Source of the DNA: JBOHPP01 sp050731755
Lineage (GTDB): Bacteria > Methylomirabilota > Methylomirabilia > Rokubacteriales > CSP1-6
DNA length: 16,989 nt
Assembly: GCA_050731755.1 (NCBI GenBank)
Contig: JBOHPP010000253.1
Coordinates: 1 to 16,989, forward strand
Direction of reading: 5' to 3'
In this document: piece by piece, positions 6,970 to 13,145 of the stretch
Layout of the letters: every line of letters starts with the position of its first letter
Position numbering within the stretch: position 1 is the stretch's first letter
The notes under the pieces: generated by a model
The model's input: only the letters and a program-made list of their open reading frames with translations
What the model was told of the DNA's origin: nothing
The model's database searches: none
Program-made: the position numbers and the translations under genes

Positions 6970-6985
6970 CGACTGACGGTCGTCA
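6967..6985. terminator. Hairpin spanning the two convergent stop codons
   Basis: TGACGAC (6967-6973) pairs perfectly with GTCGTCA (6979-6985) around the loop TGACG. The left arm begins with the amidohydrolase stop TGA, and the right arm ends with the complement of the DinB stop. It could act as a bidirectional terminator, but the stem is only 7 bp and no T-run follows on either strand. Confidence 0.4.
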
Positions 6986-7528
6986 CCCCGCGGAGGGACC
7001 GTAGGGGATCGGCCCCGCGTACTCGGCGCGGAGCGGCGACCAGCGCTCGGCCCAGAGCCGCGCCAGCGTGCCGGCGAGCTGGGCCAGGTGCAGCCGGTCG
7101 TGCGTGACCCAGGCCACCAGGAGGTCGAGACCGGAGAGTGGCCCGGCCTGCGTGTGCTCCACGACCGCGGCCAGGCGCTCGGGGGCGATCTTTTCGAGGA
7201 ACGCGAGGCTCGCCGCCCGCCGCTCGCGGAGCGCGGTCATCGCCTGGTGCGGGTCGGCGCCCCGGTAACGTCGCTCCTCCGCCCACCGCTCGGGGTCGAT
7301 CGGCACGAAGCGGCTGCCGCCCTCGACGACCACGCGCACGCGAGCGCCGAAGTCCTCGGTCTCCTCGTCCCGCAGGTGGCAGACGATCTCGATGGGAGAC
7401 CACTCGGCCGGCGCGGGTCGAGTCTGCCACCCGGTCGCGTCGAGATCGCCGAGCAGGCCATCGAGCAGCGCGGGCAAGCGCGCCAGCTCCTGCCGAGTGG
7501 TGGCGAGCACGGACGCGGGGTCAGCCAT
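6983..7528 (-). CDS. DinB-like four-helix metalloprotein
   Basis: 181 residues, DinB/YfiT-like four-helix bundle. The three expected metal-ligand histidines are present: His51 in IEIVCHLRDEE, and His143 and His147 in WVTHDRLHLAQ. The preceding Trp and Pro motif (PAPAEWSPIEIV) is also typical. Family members include mycothiol- or bacillithiol-dependent transferases and many proteins of unknown function; nothing here identifies the thiol or substrate. The start at ATG 7528 is well supported by GGGGAGG upstream. It lies downstream of the MFS gene on the same strand with a 25-bp gap, so it may be transcribed with it; its 3' end converges on the amidohydrolase. Confidence 0.85.
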   Translation of the reverse strand: MADPASVLATTRQELARLPALLDGLLGDLDATGWQTRPAPAEWSPIEIVCHLRDEETEDFGARVRVVVEGGSRFVPIDPERWAEERRYRGADPHQAMTALRERRAASLAFLEKIAPERLAAVVEHTQAGPLSGLDLLVAWVTHDRLHLAQLAGTLARLWAERWSPLRAEYAGPIPYGPSAG

Positions 7529-7553
7529 GATGATCCTCCCCTAGTGCACGACA

Positions 7554-8792
7554 TCAGGCGCGCGCACGGGCCGGCGCGCCGTGGCGCCGCACCTCGAGCA
7601 CTGTCAAGATCGTGAGCACCATGAGCGCGGCGGCGACCACGAAGACGGCGCGCGGCTCCCCGCGGTCCACCAGCCAGCCGTAGACCGGCGGCATGGCCAG
7701 CGAGCCGAGATCGAGGCCCGAGTAGACGAAGCCGAAGACTTTACCTGACGAGCCGGCCGGAGTCGCCGCTCGCACGAGCAGGTCGCGCGAGGGCGCCGTC
7801 ACCCCCTTGGCGAAGCCGACCAGCGCCATCAGCGGAGTCAGCAGCATCGGCGCTGGAGCGCCGCTGGCCAGCACGAGCGTCAGCGCCGCGGCCAGCAGCA
7901 TGCCCGCGCCCGCCACCAGGGCGTGGCGGCTGGTCCGGTCGGCGAGGATGCCGCCCGTGAGAATGCCGGCGGCGCTGCCGGTCAGGTAGGCGGTGAGCGC
8001 GCCAGTGGCCAGGGCCAGCGGCGTCTGGTAGAGCGCGACCAGGACCGTCACCGAGAAGGTCTGCACGCCGCTCAGCGAGGAAGCCAGCAGCGTGAAGTAG
8101 GCGAAGGCCATGAGGATCGGCGTGGCCAGCAGGAAGCGCACGTCGGCCAGCAGGCCTGCCGATCCGCCGGCCCCGCGCGGTGCCGGCTGACTCTCCTCGA
8201 GGGCCCGCTGCTGCGCGAGCACGAAGGCGGCGACCAGCCCAAGCCCGCCGACGCTCACCAGCGCCGCCCGCCAGCCCAGAGTCGCGGCGAGCCCGCCCAC
8301 CACGACGGGCGACAGCGCCCAGCCGATGTTGCCGCAGATGCTGTGGGTGCTGTAGGCCCGGCCGAGCCGGCGCGGCGACACGGCGGCGTTGAGGAGCGAG
8401 TAGTCGGCGGGATGGAAGACGCTGTTGCCGAGCCCGGCCAGGAGCATGGCGCCAGTCAGCATCACGTACGAGGCGCTCAGCCCGGCGAGCGCGATCGCGC
8501 CGGCGAAGAGGCTGAGGCCGCCCAGCAGGATGCGCCGCGCCCCGAAGCGATCGACCAGGAAACCGGAAATCGTCTGGCCGAAGGCCGAGGCGCTGTAGAA
8601 GACCGTCATGAGGGCGCCCAGGGCGACGAAACTCACGTCGAGCTCGAGGCGGAGCAGCGGGAACAGGGGCGGCAGCGCGAGCTGGTAGAAATGGCTCAGG
8701 AGGTGGGCGCTGCTGACCAGCGTGATGATCCGGACGCCGGATGCTCGGCCCCCTGGGCGGTCCCCGTCGAGGGCGAGCGATCCCGAGGTCAC
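7554..8792 (-). CDS. MFS transporter
   Basis: Inner-membrane major facilitator, 412 residues with about 12 hydrophobic segments. The motif-A-like loops GFLVDRFGARR (after TM2) and GGILADRTSRH (after TM8) mark the two halves. Features such as HLLSHFYQLALPPLFPLL near the N-terminus and GNSVFHPADYSLLNAAV recall the Fsr (fosmidomycin-resistance-like) branch, but substrate cannot be predicted. The start is GTG at 8792 with no visible Shine-Dalgarno on its strand, only 21 bp after the kdpE stop, so translation may rely on coupling or on an internal start. The position suggests co-transcription with kdpDE, but there is no known functional link between this transporter type and K+ sensing. Confidence 0.88.
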   Translation of the reverse strand: MTSGSLALDGDRPGGRASGVRIITLVSSAHLLSHFYQLALPPLFPLLRLELDVSFVALGALMTVFYSASAFGQTISGFLVDRFGARRILLGGLSLFAGAIALAGLSASYVMLTGAMLLAGLGNSVFHPADYSLLNAAVSPRRLGRAYSTHSICGNIGWALSPVVVGGLAATLGWRAALVSVGGLGLVAAFVLAQQRALEESQPAPRGAGGSAGLLADVRFLLATPILMAFAYFTLLASSLSGVQTFSVTVLVALYQTPLALATGALTAYLTGSAAGILTGGILADRTSRHALVAGAGMLLAAALTLVLASGAPAPMLLTPLMALVGFAKGVTAPSRDLLVRAATPAGSSGKVFGFVYSGLDLGSLAMPPVYGWLVDRGEPRAVFVVAAALMVLTILTVLEVRRHGAPARARA

Positions 8793-8813
8793 GGAGAAGG
8801 AGGATAGCAGATT

Positions 8814-9506
8814 TCACTCGAAGGCCAGCCGGTAGCCGACCCCCGCCTCGGTGAGCAGATAGCGGGGGCGGGCCGGTTCAGCCTCGAGCTTGTGGCGCAG
8901 GTGGGCCATGTAGACCCGGACGTAGTGGGGCTGGTCGGTGTGGGTGGGGCCCCAGACCTCACGAAGGAGCTGCTGGTGCGTGACCACCTTGCCCGCGTGC
9001 CGAACGAGCGTCGTCAGCAGCTTGTACTCGATCGGAGTCAGCCGAATTTCTCGGCCACCGAGGATTACCTGGCGTCGCAGCAGGTGCACGTGCAGGTCGC
9101 CGACCTTGAACGTGGTCGCACCGGCCTCGTGGGAAGCGCCCGCGGTGTGACGGAGCGCCACCCGGATCCGCGCCAGCAGTTCGCCGGCCCCGAATGGCTT
9201 GCCCATGTAATCGTCGGCACCGGCGTCGAGCGCCGCCACCTTGTCGCGCTCCTGGCCCCGGGCCGAGAGCACGATGATCGGCACGGCGGTCCACTCGCGC
9301 AGGCGCCGGATGACCTCGACGCCGTCCATGTCCGGCAAGCCGAGATCCACGATGACGACGTCCGGCACGCGCGAGCCGACCTCCACCAACCCATCGGCGC
9401 CGGTCGTGGCCTCGAACAGCCGATAGCCCTGGCTGGTCAGCGAGGCCCGTAGGAAGCGGCGGATCTGCGGCTCGTCCTCGATCAGGACGACGGCGGGGTC
9501 AGGCAT
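8814..9506 (-). CDS. kdpE: KdpE-type response regulator
   Basis: OmpR-family response regulator of 230 residues, DNA-binding output of the KdpD/KdpE K+ two-component system. The receiver domain (4-115) has acidic pair Glu10-Asp11, phospho-acceptor Asp54 in VIVDLGLPDMDG, and Lys103 in MGKPF. The C-terminal winged helix shows RLTPIEYKLLTTLVRHAG, TDQPHYVRVYMAHLRHKLE and the terminal GVGYRL. The frame is open further upstream, but ATG 9506 begins the receiver exactly, and the extra upstream part is the kdpD frame in shadow. Its start overlaps the kdpD stop (ATGCCTGA), so the two are translationally coupled. Its expected target operon kdpFABC is deleted in this window; a tandem-repeat operator candidate survives upstream of kdpD. 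Confidence 0.93.
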   Translation of the reverse strand: MPDPAVVLIEDEPQIRRFLRASLTSQGYRLFEATTGADGLVEVGSRVPDVVIVDLGLPDMDGVEVIRRLREWTAVPIIVLSARGQERDKVAALDAGADDYMGKPFGAGELLARIRVALRHTAGASHEAGATTFKVGDLHVHLLRRQVILGGREIRLTPIEYKLLTTLVRHAGKVVTHQQLLREVWGPTHTDQPHYVRVYMAHLRHKLEAEPARPRYLLTEAGVGYRLAFE

Positions 9507-12186
9507 CGACGGGGACCGACGCCGGCGGTGCCTCCGTGAGCGGCAGCGTGAACAGGAAGGCCACGCCGCCCTCGGGAAGGTTCTGGGCCCAGATGTGTCC
9601 GTCATGGGCTTGCACGATGGCCCGGCAGATGGCCAGGCCGAGCCCGGAGCCGCGGCTCCCGGCGGGCCGGCTCCGATAGAACTTTTCGAAGACCTTGTCG
9701 GCGTCCCCGGGAGGCAAACCAGGGCCGTGGTCGGCGACTTCCACGGTGACGGCGCGGTCCGTCGCGGTGGCCAGGATGGTGATCGGGCTGCCCGGCGGGG
9801 TGTATTTGACGGCGTTTTCGAGGAGATTGAACAGGACCTGCTCGATCAGGACGTCGTCCATGGCCACCAGCGGCAGATCCGGAGGCACCCGGGTGGTGAT
9901 GCGTCGGTCGGCCAGCGACTTGCCGAGGCGGCCGAGCGCGGCACCGATCACCTCTTCCAGGGAGTGCCACTCCTTGCGCAGTTGAACGGCCCCGGACTCC
10001 AGTCGCGTCATCTCGAGAAGATTCTGGACGAGTCGGTTCAGGCGATCCGCCTCCTCACGGGCAGACTCCAGGAGGTCCTGGCGCGTCCGGGCGTCCATGC
10101 CCGTTCGATTCTCCAGGATGGCGCTGATCGACCCCGTGATCGCCGTGAGCGGCGTGCGCAGGTCGTGCGAAACCGAGCTCAGCAAAGAGCTGCGGAGGCG
10201 CTCGGATTCGATCCGGACCTGAGCCGCCTGGGCCTCGTCGGCGAGCTGCGCGCGCTCGATGGCCAGGGCGGTCTGGTTGGCGAAGGTCTCCAGCTGGTGC
10301 CGCTGCTCGGGGGCGTCGAGAGAATGGCGGTCGGCGGGTCGAACCCCGAGAGCCCCTACTGGTCCCCGGGAACCGACCAGGGGCACATAGAGGGCCGACG
10401 CCCCGGGCAACGTCGCCGTGCCGAGTCCGGCCGGTTGGCGATGCTCGAAGACCCACCGCCCGACCGCCAGCTCATTGGCGTCGACGGCCAACGGGCTCGG
10501 CCCGCCCCCGCGGGGAACGAGACGTCCACTATCGTCCGGCAACAACACCACCACTTCGGTGCGGAACACCTCGCCGACATGCCGGGCGGCAATCGCCAGC
10601 AGCTCGTCGACGCCGCGGGTGCCGGCGAGCTCGCGGCTCATGGCGTAGAGGGCCGCCGTGCGCTCCTCGCGCTGGCGCGCGGACTCGGCCTGGTCTCTGA
10701 TGCGGATGGTGAGGCCGCTGACGACGAGGGCCACCAGCAGCATGACGGCGAACGTCACCACGTATTGGGTGTCCGAGACCGCGAACGTGAGATACGGCGG
10801 CACGAAGAAGAAGTCGAAGGCAGCGACGCTCAGCACCGAGGCCAGCAGCGACGGCCCCCGCCCGCGCCGGGTCGCGAGCAGGATCACGCCGAGGAGGTAC
10901 ACCATCACGAGGTTGGACAGCTCCAGGACCCCGAACATCGCCCAGGCGGCTGCCGTGGCCAGTGCGACGATGGCGGCCGCCTCGCCGTAGGCCCGCCAGT
11001 CGGGAGATACCACGGACGGGCGCGCGGGCACCGGCACGACCTCCACCGGCTCGCCGCTGATCACATAGATGTCGATGTCGCCGCTCCCCTGCACCAGCGC
11101 GTCGACGATGGAACCGATCAGGATCCGCTTCCAGACCGAGCGGCGTGGCTTGCCCACGATGATCTTGGTGACGTTGCGGTCGCGGGCGAAGCCCAGGATC
11201 GCCTCGCTCATCTTCGGCCCGGTGAGCGTCGCCGTCTTGGCTCCGAGCTGCTCGGCCAGCCGCATGGTCTGGATCATTCGATCGCGCGCTTCCGCCGGCA
11301 GCCGCGCGTGGGCCGGTGTCTCGACGTAGGCGGCGATCCACTCCGCCTCGAGCCCGTCCGCCATCCGCTTGGCGCTCCGCACCAGCCGCGCCGAATCGGC
11401 AGTGGGACCGACGCAGACGAGCAGCCGGTCGGCCGCCGGCCAGACCTTGCCGATCGCGTGCTCGCGCATGTAGTGGCGCATCTGGGCGTCCACCCGCTCG
11501 GCGGTGGCCCGGAGCGCGAGCTCCCGCAGGGCGATCAGATTGCCCTTGCGGAAGAAATTCTGGACGGCCTCCGCGGCCTGGTCGGGCACGTAGACCTTGC
11601 CCTCCCTGAGCCGCTGGAGGAGATCGTCGGGCGGCAGGTCGATCAGCTCGACCTCATCGGCCTGCTCGAGGACCGCGTCGGGCACCGTCTCCCGGACCAC
11701 CACGCCGGTGATCTTGGCCACGACGTCGTTGAGGCTCTCCACGTGCTGGACATTCACCGTCGTGAAGACGCTGATGCCGGCGTCGAGCAGCTCGAGTACG
11801 TCCTGCCACCGTTTGGCGTGCCGGGAGCCGGGCGCGTTCGTATGGGCCAGCTCATCGACCAGGATCACTGTGGGGTGGCGGGCCAGCGCGGCGTCCAGGT
11901 CGAACTCTCGCAGTGTCGTTCCGCGATACTCGACCACGCGGGGCGGGAGGATCTCCAGGCCGGCGAGCAGGGCCTCGGTCTCGACTCGTCCGTGGGTCTC
12001 GACCCAGCCGACGACCACGTCGACGCCAACCTTCCGCTGCTCGCGCGCGGCCTCCAGCATGGCGTACGTCTTGCCGACGCCGGCGGCCGCGCCGAAGAAC
12101 AGCTTCAACTGGCCGCGGCGCTTGCGCGCTTCCTCTTCGGTGACTCGGGCCAGGAGGGCGTCAGGGTCGGGCCGGGCCTCGCTCAC
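9499..12186 (-). CDS. kdpD: KdpD sensor histidine kinase
   Basis: Membrane K+/turgor-sensing histidine kinase, 895 residues, full length. Order of domains: N-terminal KdpD domain (about 22-230) with Walker A GAAAGVGKT (32-40) and Walker B VILVDELAH (107-115); universal-stress-like domain (about 253-375) with IIVGKPRRSVWKRILIGSI; four TM segments of the DUF4118 type (about 400-495); GAF domain (about 520-645); dimerisation domain with phospho-His674 in SSVSHDLRTPL; ATPase with NLLENAVKY (787-795), DHGPGL (819-824) and GSRGSGLGLAI (845-853). The start is GTG 12186; no Shine-Dalgarno is visible, but the N-terminal residues match the family. It is divergent from the kdp remnant and coupled to kdpE. 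Nothing looks damaged, so the sensor has outlived the pump it normally controls. Confidence 0.95.
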   Translation of the reverse strand: MSEARPDPDALLARVTEEEARKRRGQLKLFFGAAAGVGKTYAMLEAAREQRKVGVDVVVGWVETHGRVETEALLAGLEILPPRVVEYRGTTLREFDLDAALARHPTVILVDELAHTNAPGSRHAKRWQDVLELLDAGISVFTTVNVQHVESLNDVVAKITGVVVRETVPDAVLEQADEVELIDLPPDDLLQRLREGKVYVPDQAAEAVQNFFRKGNLIALRELALRATAERVDAQMRHYMREHAIGKVWPAADRLLVCVGPTADSARLVRSAKRMADGLEAEWIAAYVETPAHARLPAEARDRMIQTMRLAEQLGAKTATLTGPKMSEAILGFARDRNVTKIIVGKPRRSVWKRILIGSIVDALVQGSGDIDIYVISGEPVEVVPVPARPSVVSPDWRAYGEAAAIVALATAAAWAMFGVLELSNLVMVYLLGVILLATRRGRGPSLLASVLSVAAFDFFFVPPYLTFAVSDTQYVVTFAVMLLVALVVSGLTIRIRDQAESARQREERTAALYAMSRELAGTRGVDELLAIAARHVGEVFRTEVVVLLPDDSGRLVPRGGGPSPLAVDANELAVGRWVFEHRQPAGLGTATLPGASALYVPLVGSRGPVGALGVRPADRHSLDAPEQRHQLETFANQTALAIERAQLADEAQAAQVRIESERLRSSLLSSVSHDLRTPLTAITGSISAILENRTGMDARTRQDLLESAREEADRLNRLVQNLLEMTRLESGAVQLRKEWHSLEEVIGAALGRLGKSLADRRITTRVPPDLPLVAMDDVLIEQVLFNLLENAVKYTPPGSPITILATATDRAVTVEVADHGPGLPPGDADKVFEKFYRSRPAGSRGSGLGLAICRAIVQAHDGHIWAQNLPEGGVAFLFTLPLTEAPPASVPVDA

Positions 12187-12237
12187 GGCCCATAGTGTAG
12201 CGCCCGGCGCCTCATTCCTCTTCCCGGCGGGGCTACG

Positions 12238-12291
12238 CGTCTTTGACGCGATCTTAACGAGCCCGGGATCGATCTTAACGGCTTCTTGACG
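12238..12291. promoter_or_regulatory. Probable KdpE operator: two pairs of 11-bp direct repeats
   Basis: Four 11-bp units lie between kdpD and the kdp remnant: CGTCTTTGACG (12238-12248) abutting CGATCTTAACG (12249-12259), a 10-bp spacer, then CGATCTTAACG (12270-12280) abutting GCTTCTTGACG (12281-12291). All share TT(A/G)ACG at positions 6-11. Abutting 11-bp direct repeats are the usual site form of OmpR/PhoB-type regulators, two units per dimer. The last unit contains a TTGACG that could be a -35 element for the downstream ORF. Assignment to KdpE is inference from position. Confidence 0.65.
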
Positions 12292-12342
12292 AGGAGGGGG
12301 TTACCGTGAAGCTGGGCGACGGTGTGTGGAGGAGGAACACCA

Positions 12343-12435
12343 ATGGCGCTTCTGATGGACGTGCTCTACCTCGGACTGGTCGTAGTCTTCTTCGGTCTCT
12401 CCTGGGCCCTCGTCCGGCTGTGTGAGCGCGTGTAG
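12343..12435 (+). CDS. Small membrane ORF that heads kdp operons
   Basis: A 30-residue, single-TM peptide: MALLMDVLYLGLVVV continuing FFGLSWALVRLCERV. I recognise this as the tiny D-x-L-Y-L-x-L ... W-x-x-V-x-L-C-E/D-R protein often found immediately before kdpF/kdpA in bacterial kdp operons; its function is not established and a link to the Kdp complex is inferred from position. ATG 12343 is preceded by GGAGGAGG at good spacing. Its stop codon is part of the Shine-Dalgarno (TAGGAGG) of the kdpF remnant ten bases downstream. It is intact although the rest of the operon has gone, so it may still be expressed from the operator-bearing promoter upstream. Confidence 0.7.
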   Translation: MALLMDVLYLGLVVVFFGLSWALVRLCERV

Positions 12436-12444
12436 GAGGCGTTC

Positions 12445-12674
12445 ATGCCACTGCTCTATATCGTCGGCGGCATCCGGGCAACATCTCCCCCGCGGCAGCG
12501 CTCTATCAGGTGCCTCGCGTCGCGCGAGCGCGCAACCTCGACCCTGGCATGGTGCGGCGGCTGGTCGAGCGGCACACGGAAGGCCGACAACTCGGCTTGC
12601 TCGGCGAGCGACGAGTGAACGTGCTCGAGCTGAACCTGGCGCTCGACGGCGAGCTCAGCGCCGGGCGACGGTGA
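12445..12674 (+). pseudogene. kdpF'-'kdpC deletion scar (kdpFABC lost)
   Basis: ATG 12445, with a strong TAGGAGG upstream, begins MPLLYIVGGI, the start of a KdpF. Right after codon 10 (about base 12474) the sequence changes: in the +1-shifted frame it reads NISPAAALYQVPRVARARN, then VRRLVERHTEGRQLGLLGE and RVNVLELNLALD, the C-terminal ~65 residues of KdpC, ending at TGA 12672-12674. The kdpC frame has no start codon, and the kdpF frame runs out of register to TGA 12616. Hence the rest of kdpF, all of kdpA and kdpB, and the first two thirds of kdpC, about 4 kb by usual family sizes, are missing. No Kdp pump can be made from this locus. Such a join could also be an assembly collapse, though no repeat is visible at the join. 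Confidence 0.85.
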
Positions 12675-12963
12675 GCGCTTCCGCCTCCTCGTCCTCTTCT
12701 TCGGCAGGCTCCGGCACCGGCCGGCGGGCCTGAATCACGCGCACCGTGATCTTCGAGGCGGCGCACTCGCACCAATTCTGCAGATCGAGGGCCGCGCGGT
12801 TGAATCTCACCCAGAGGGCCATGGCGGCGAACGTCGCGAGCGCGAGGGTACACCGTAGCAAGGTCTGCAGGACTCCGGGGACGCCACGGACCTCGATGGC
12901 GGTGAGCGCCGCCAGCGTGACAGCCCCCATCCCATAGAGCACACCCCAACGCGGTCGCGGCAT
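12655..12963 (-). CDS. Small two-TM conserved hypothetical membrane protein
   Basis: Unknown function, 102 residues from ATG 12963 (MPRPRWGVLYGM). Two hydrophobic stretches (about WGVLYGMGAVTLAALTAIEV and LLRCTLALATFAAMALWV) are followed by a conserved-looking segment FNRAALDLQNWCECAASKI, TVRVIQARRPVP and an acidic tail. The motif N-R-A-A-L-D-x-Q-x-W-C-x-C looks family-specific; its paired Cys could bind metal or form a disulfide. Starts further upstream are possible (ATG 13002, GTG 13014), but they add a charged, unconserved leader; 12963 has GAGAAGG nine bases before it. The 3' end overlaps the kdpC remnant stop by 20 bp in convergent orientation, so this gene probably stood next to kdpC before the deletion. 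Confidence 0.65.
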   Translation of the reverse strand: MPRPRWGVLYGMGAVTLAALTAIEVRGVPGVLQTLLRCTLALATFAAMALWVRFNRAALDLQNWCECAASKITVRVIQARRPVPEPAEEEDEEAEALTVARR

Positions 12964-13073
12964 CGTTCGCGGCCTTCTCGAGCGCGCTCGGTCATCGCAC
13001 ATGGCCCCGGACACCCTCCGTGAGAGTAGAGTGGCCGATGAGGTCTCAAGTTCGTGTCAAGAAGGCTCTTCCC

Positions 13074-13095
13074 CGTGTAAAAAATCCGTAAAAAT
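13074..13095. promoter_or_regulatory. Possible operator before the KimA-like gene: two 11-bp repeats
   Basis: CGTGTAAAAAA (13074-13084) is directly followed by TCCGTAAAAAT (13085-13095); both share GTAAAAA at the same position, giving an 11-bp tandem like OmpR-family sites. The A-runs are the most AT-rich bases of the neighbourhood. The repeat differs from the kdp operator units, so control by KdpE is only a possibility. Confidence 0.35.
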
Positions 13096-13122
13096 CGGGG
13101 GACGCAAGGCCACCGGGGGATG

Positions 13123-13135
13123 CCCGGAGTAGAGT
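13123..13135 (+). promoter_or_regulatory. Possible promoter -10 region before KimA-like gene
   Basis: TAGAGT (13130-13135) follows CCCGGAG, the same 11-base context CCCGGAGTAGA seen before the amidohydrolase. It lies only ten bases before the start codon, which would give a nearly leaderless transcript and would fit the absence of a Shine-Dalgarno. Tentative. Confidence 0.3.
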
Positions 13136-13145
13136 GATGTGACGC

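Noticed and set aside
9595..12195. 866-codon plus-strand open frame opposite kdpD
   Set aside because: It mirrors the kdpD codons in very GC-rich DNA, has low-complexity Gly/Arg/His/Asp-rich composition, and resembles no family; kdpD on the other strand is unambiguous.
13071..13100. Hairpin CCCCG ... CGGGG around the A-runs
   Set aside because: Only 5 bp of stem with a loop of about 20 bases; not convincing as a structure.
13021..13145. c-di-AMP (ydaO-type) riboswitch before the KimA-like gene
   Set aside because: The Bacillus homologue has such a leader, but only about 130 bp are available here and I do not see its conserved core; the A-runs fit tandem repeats better.
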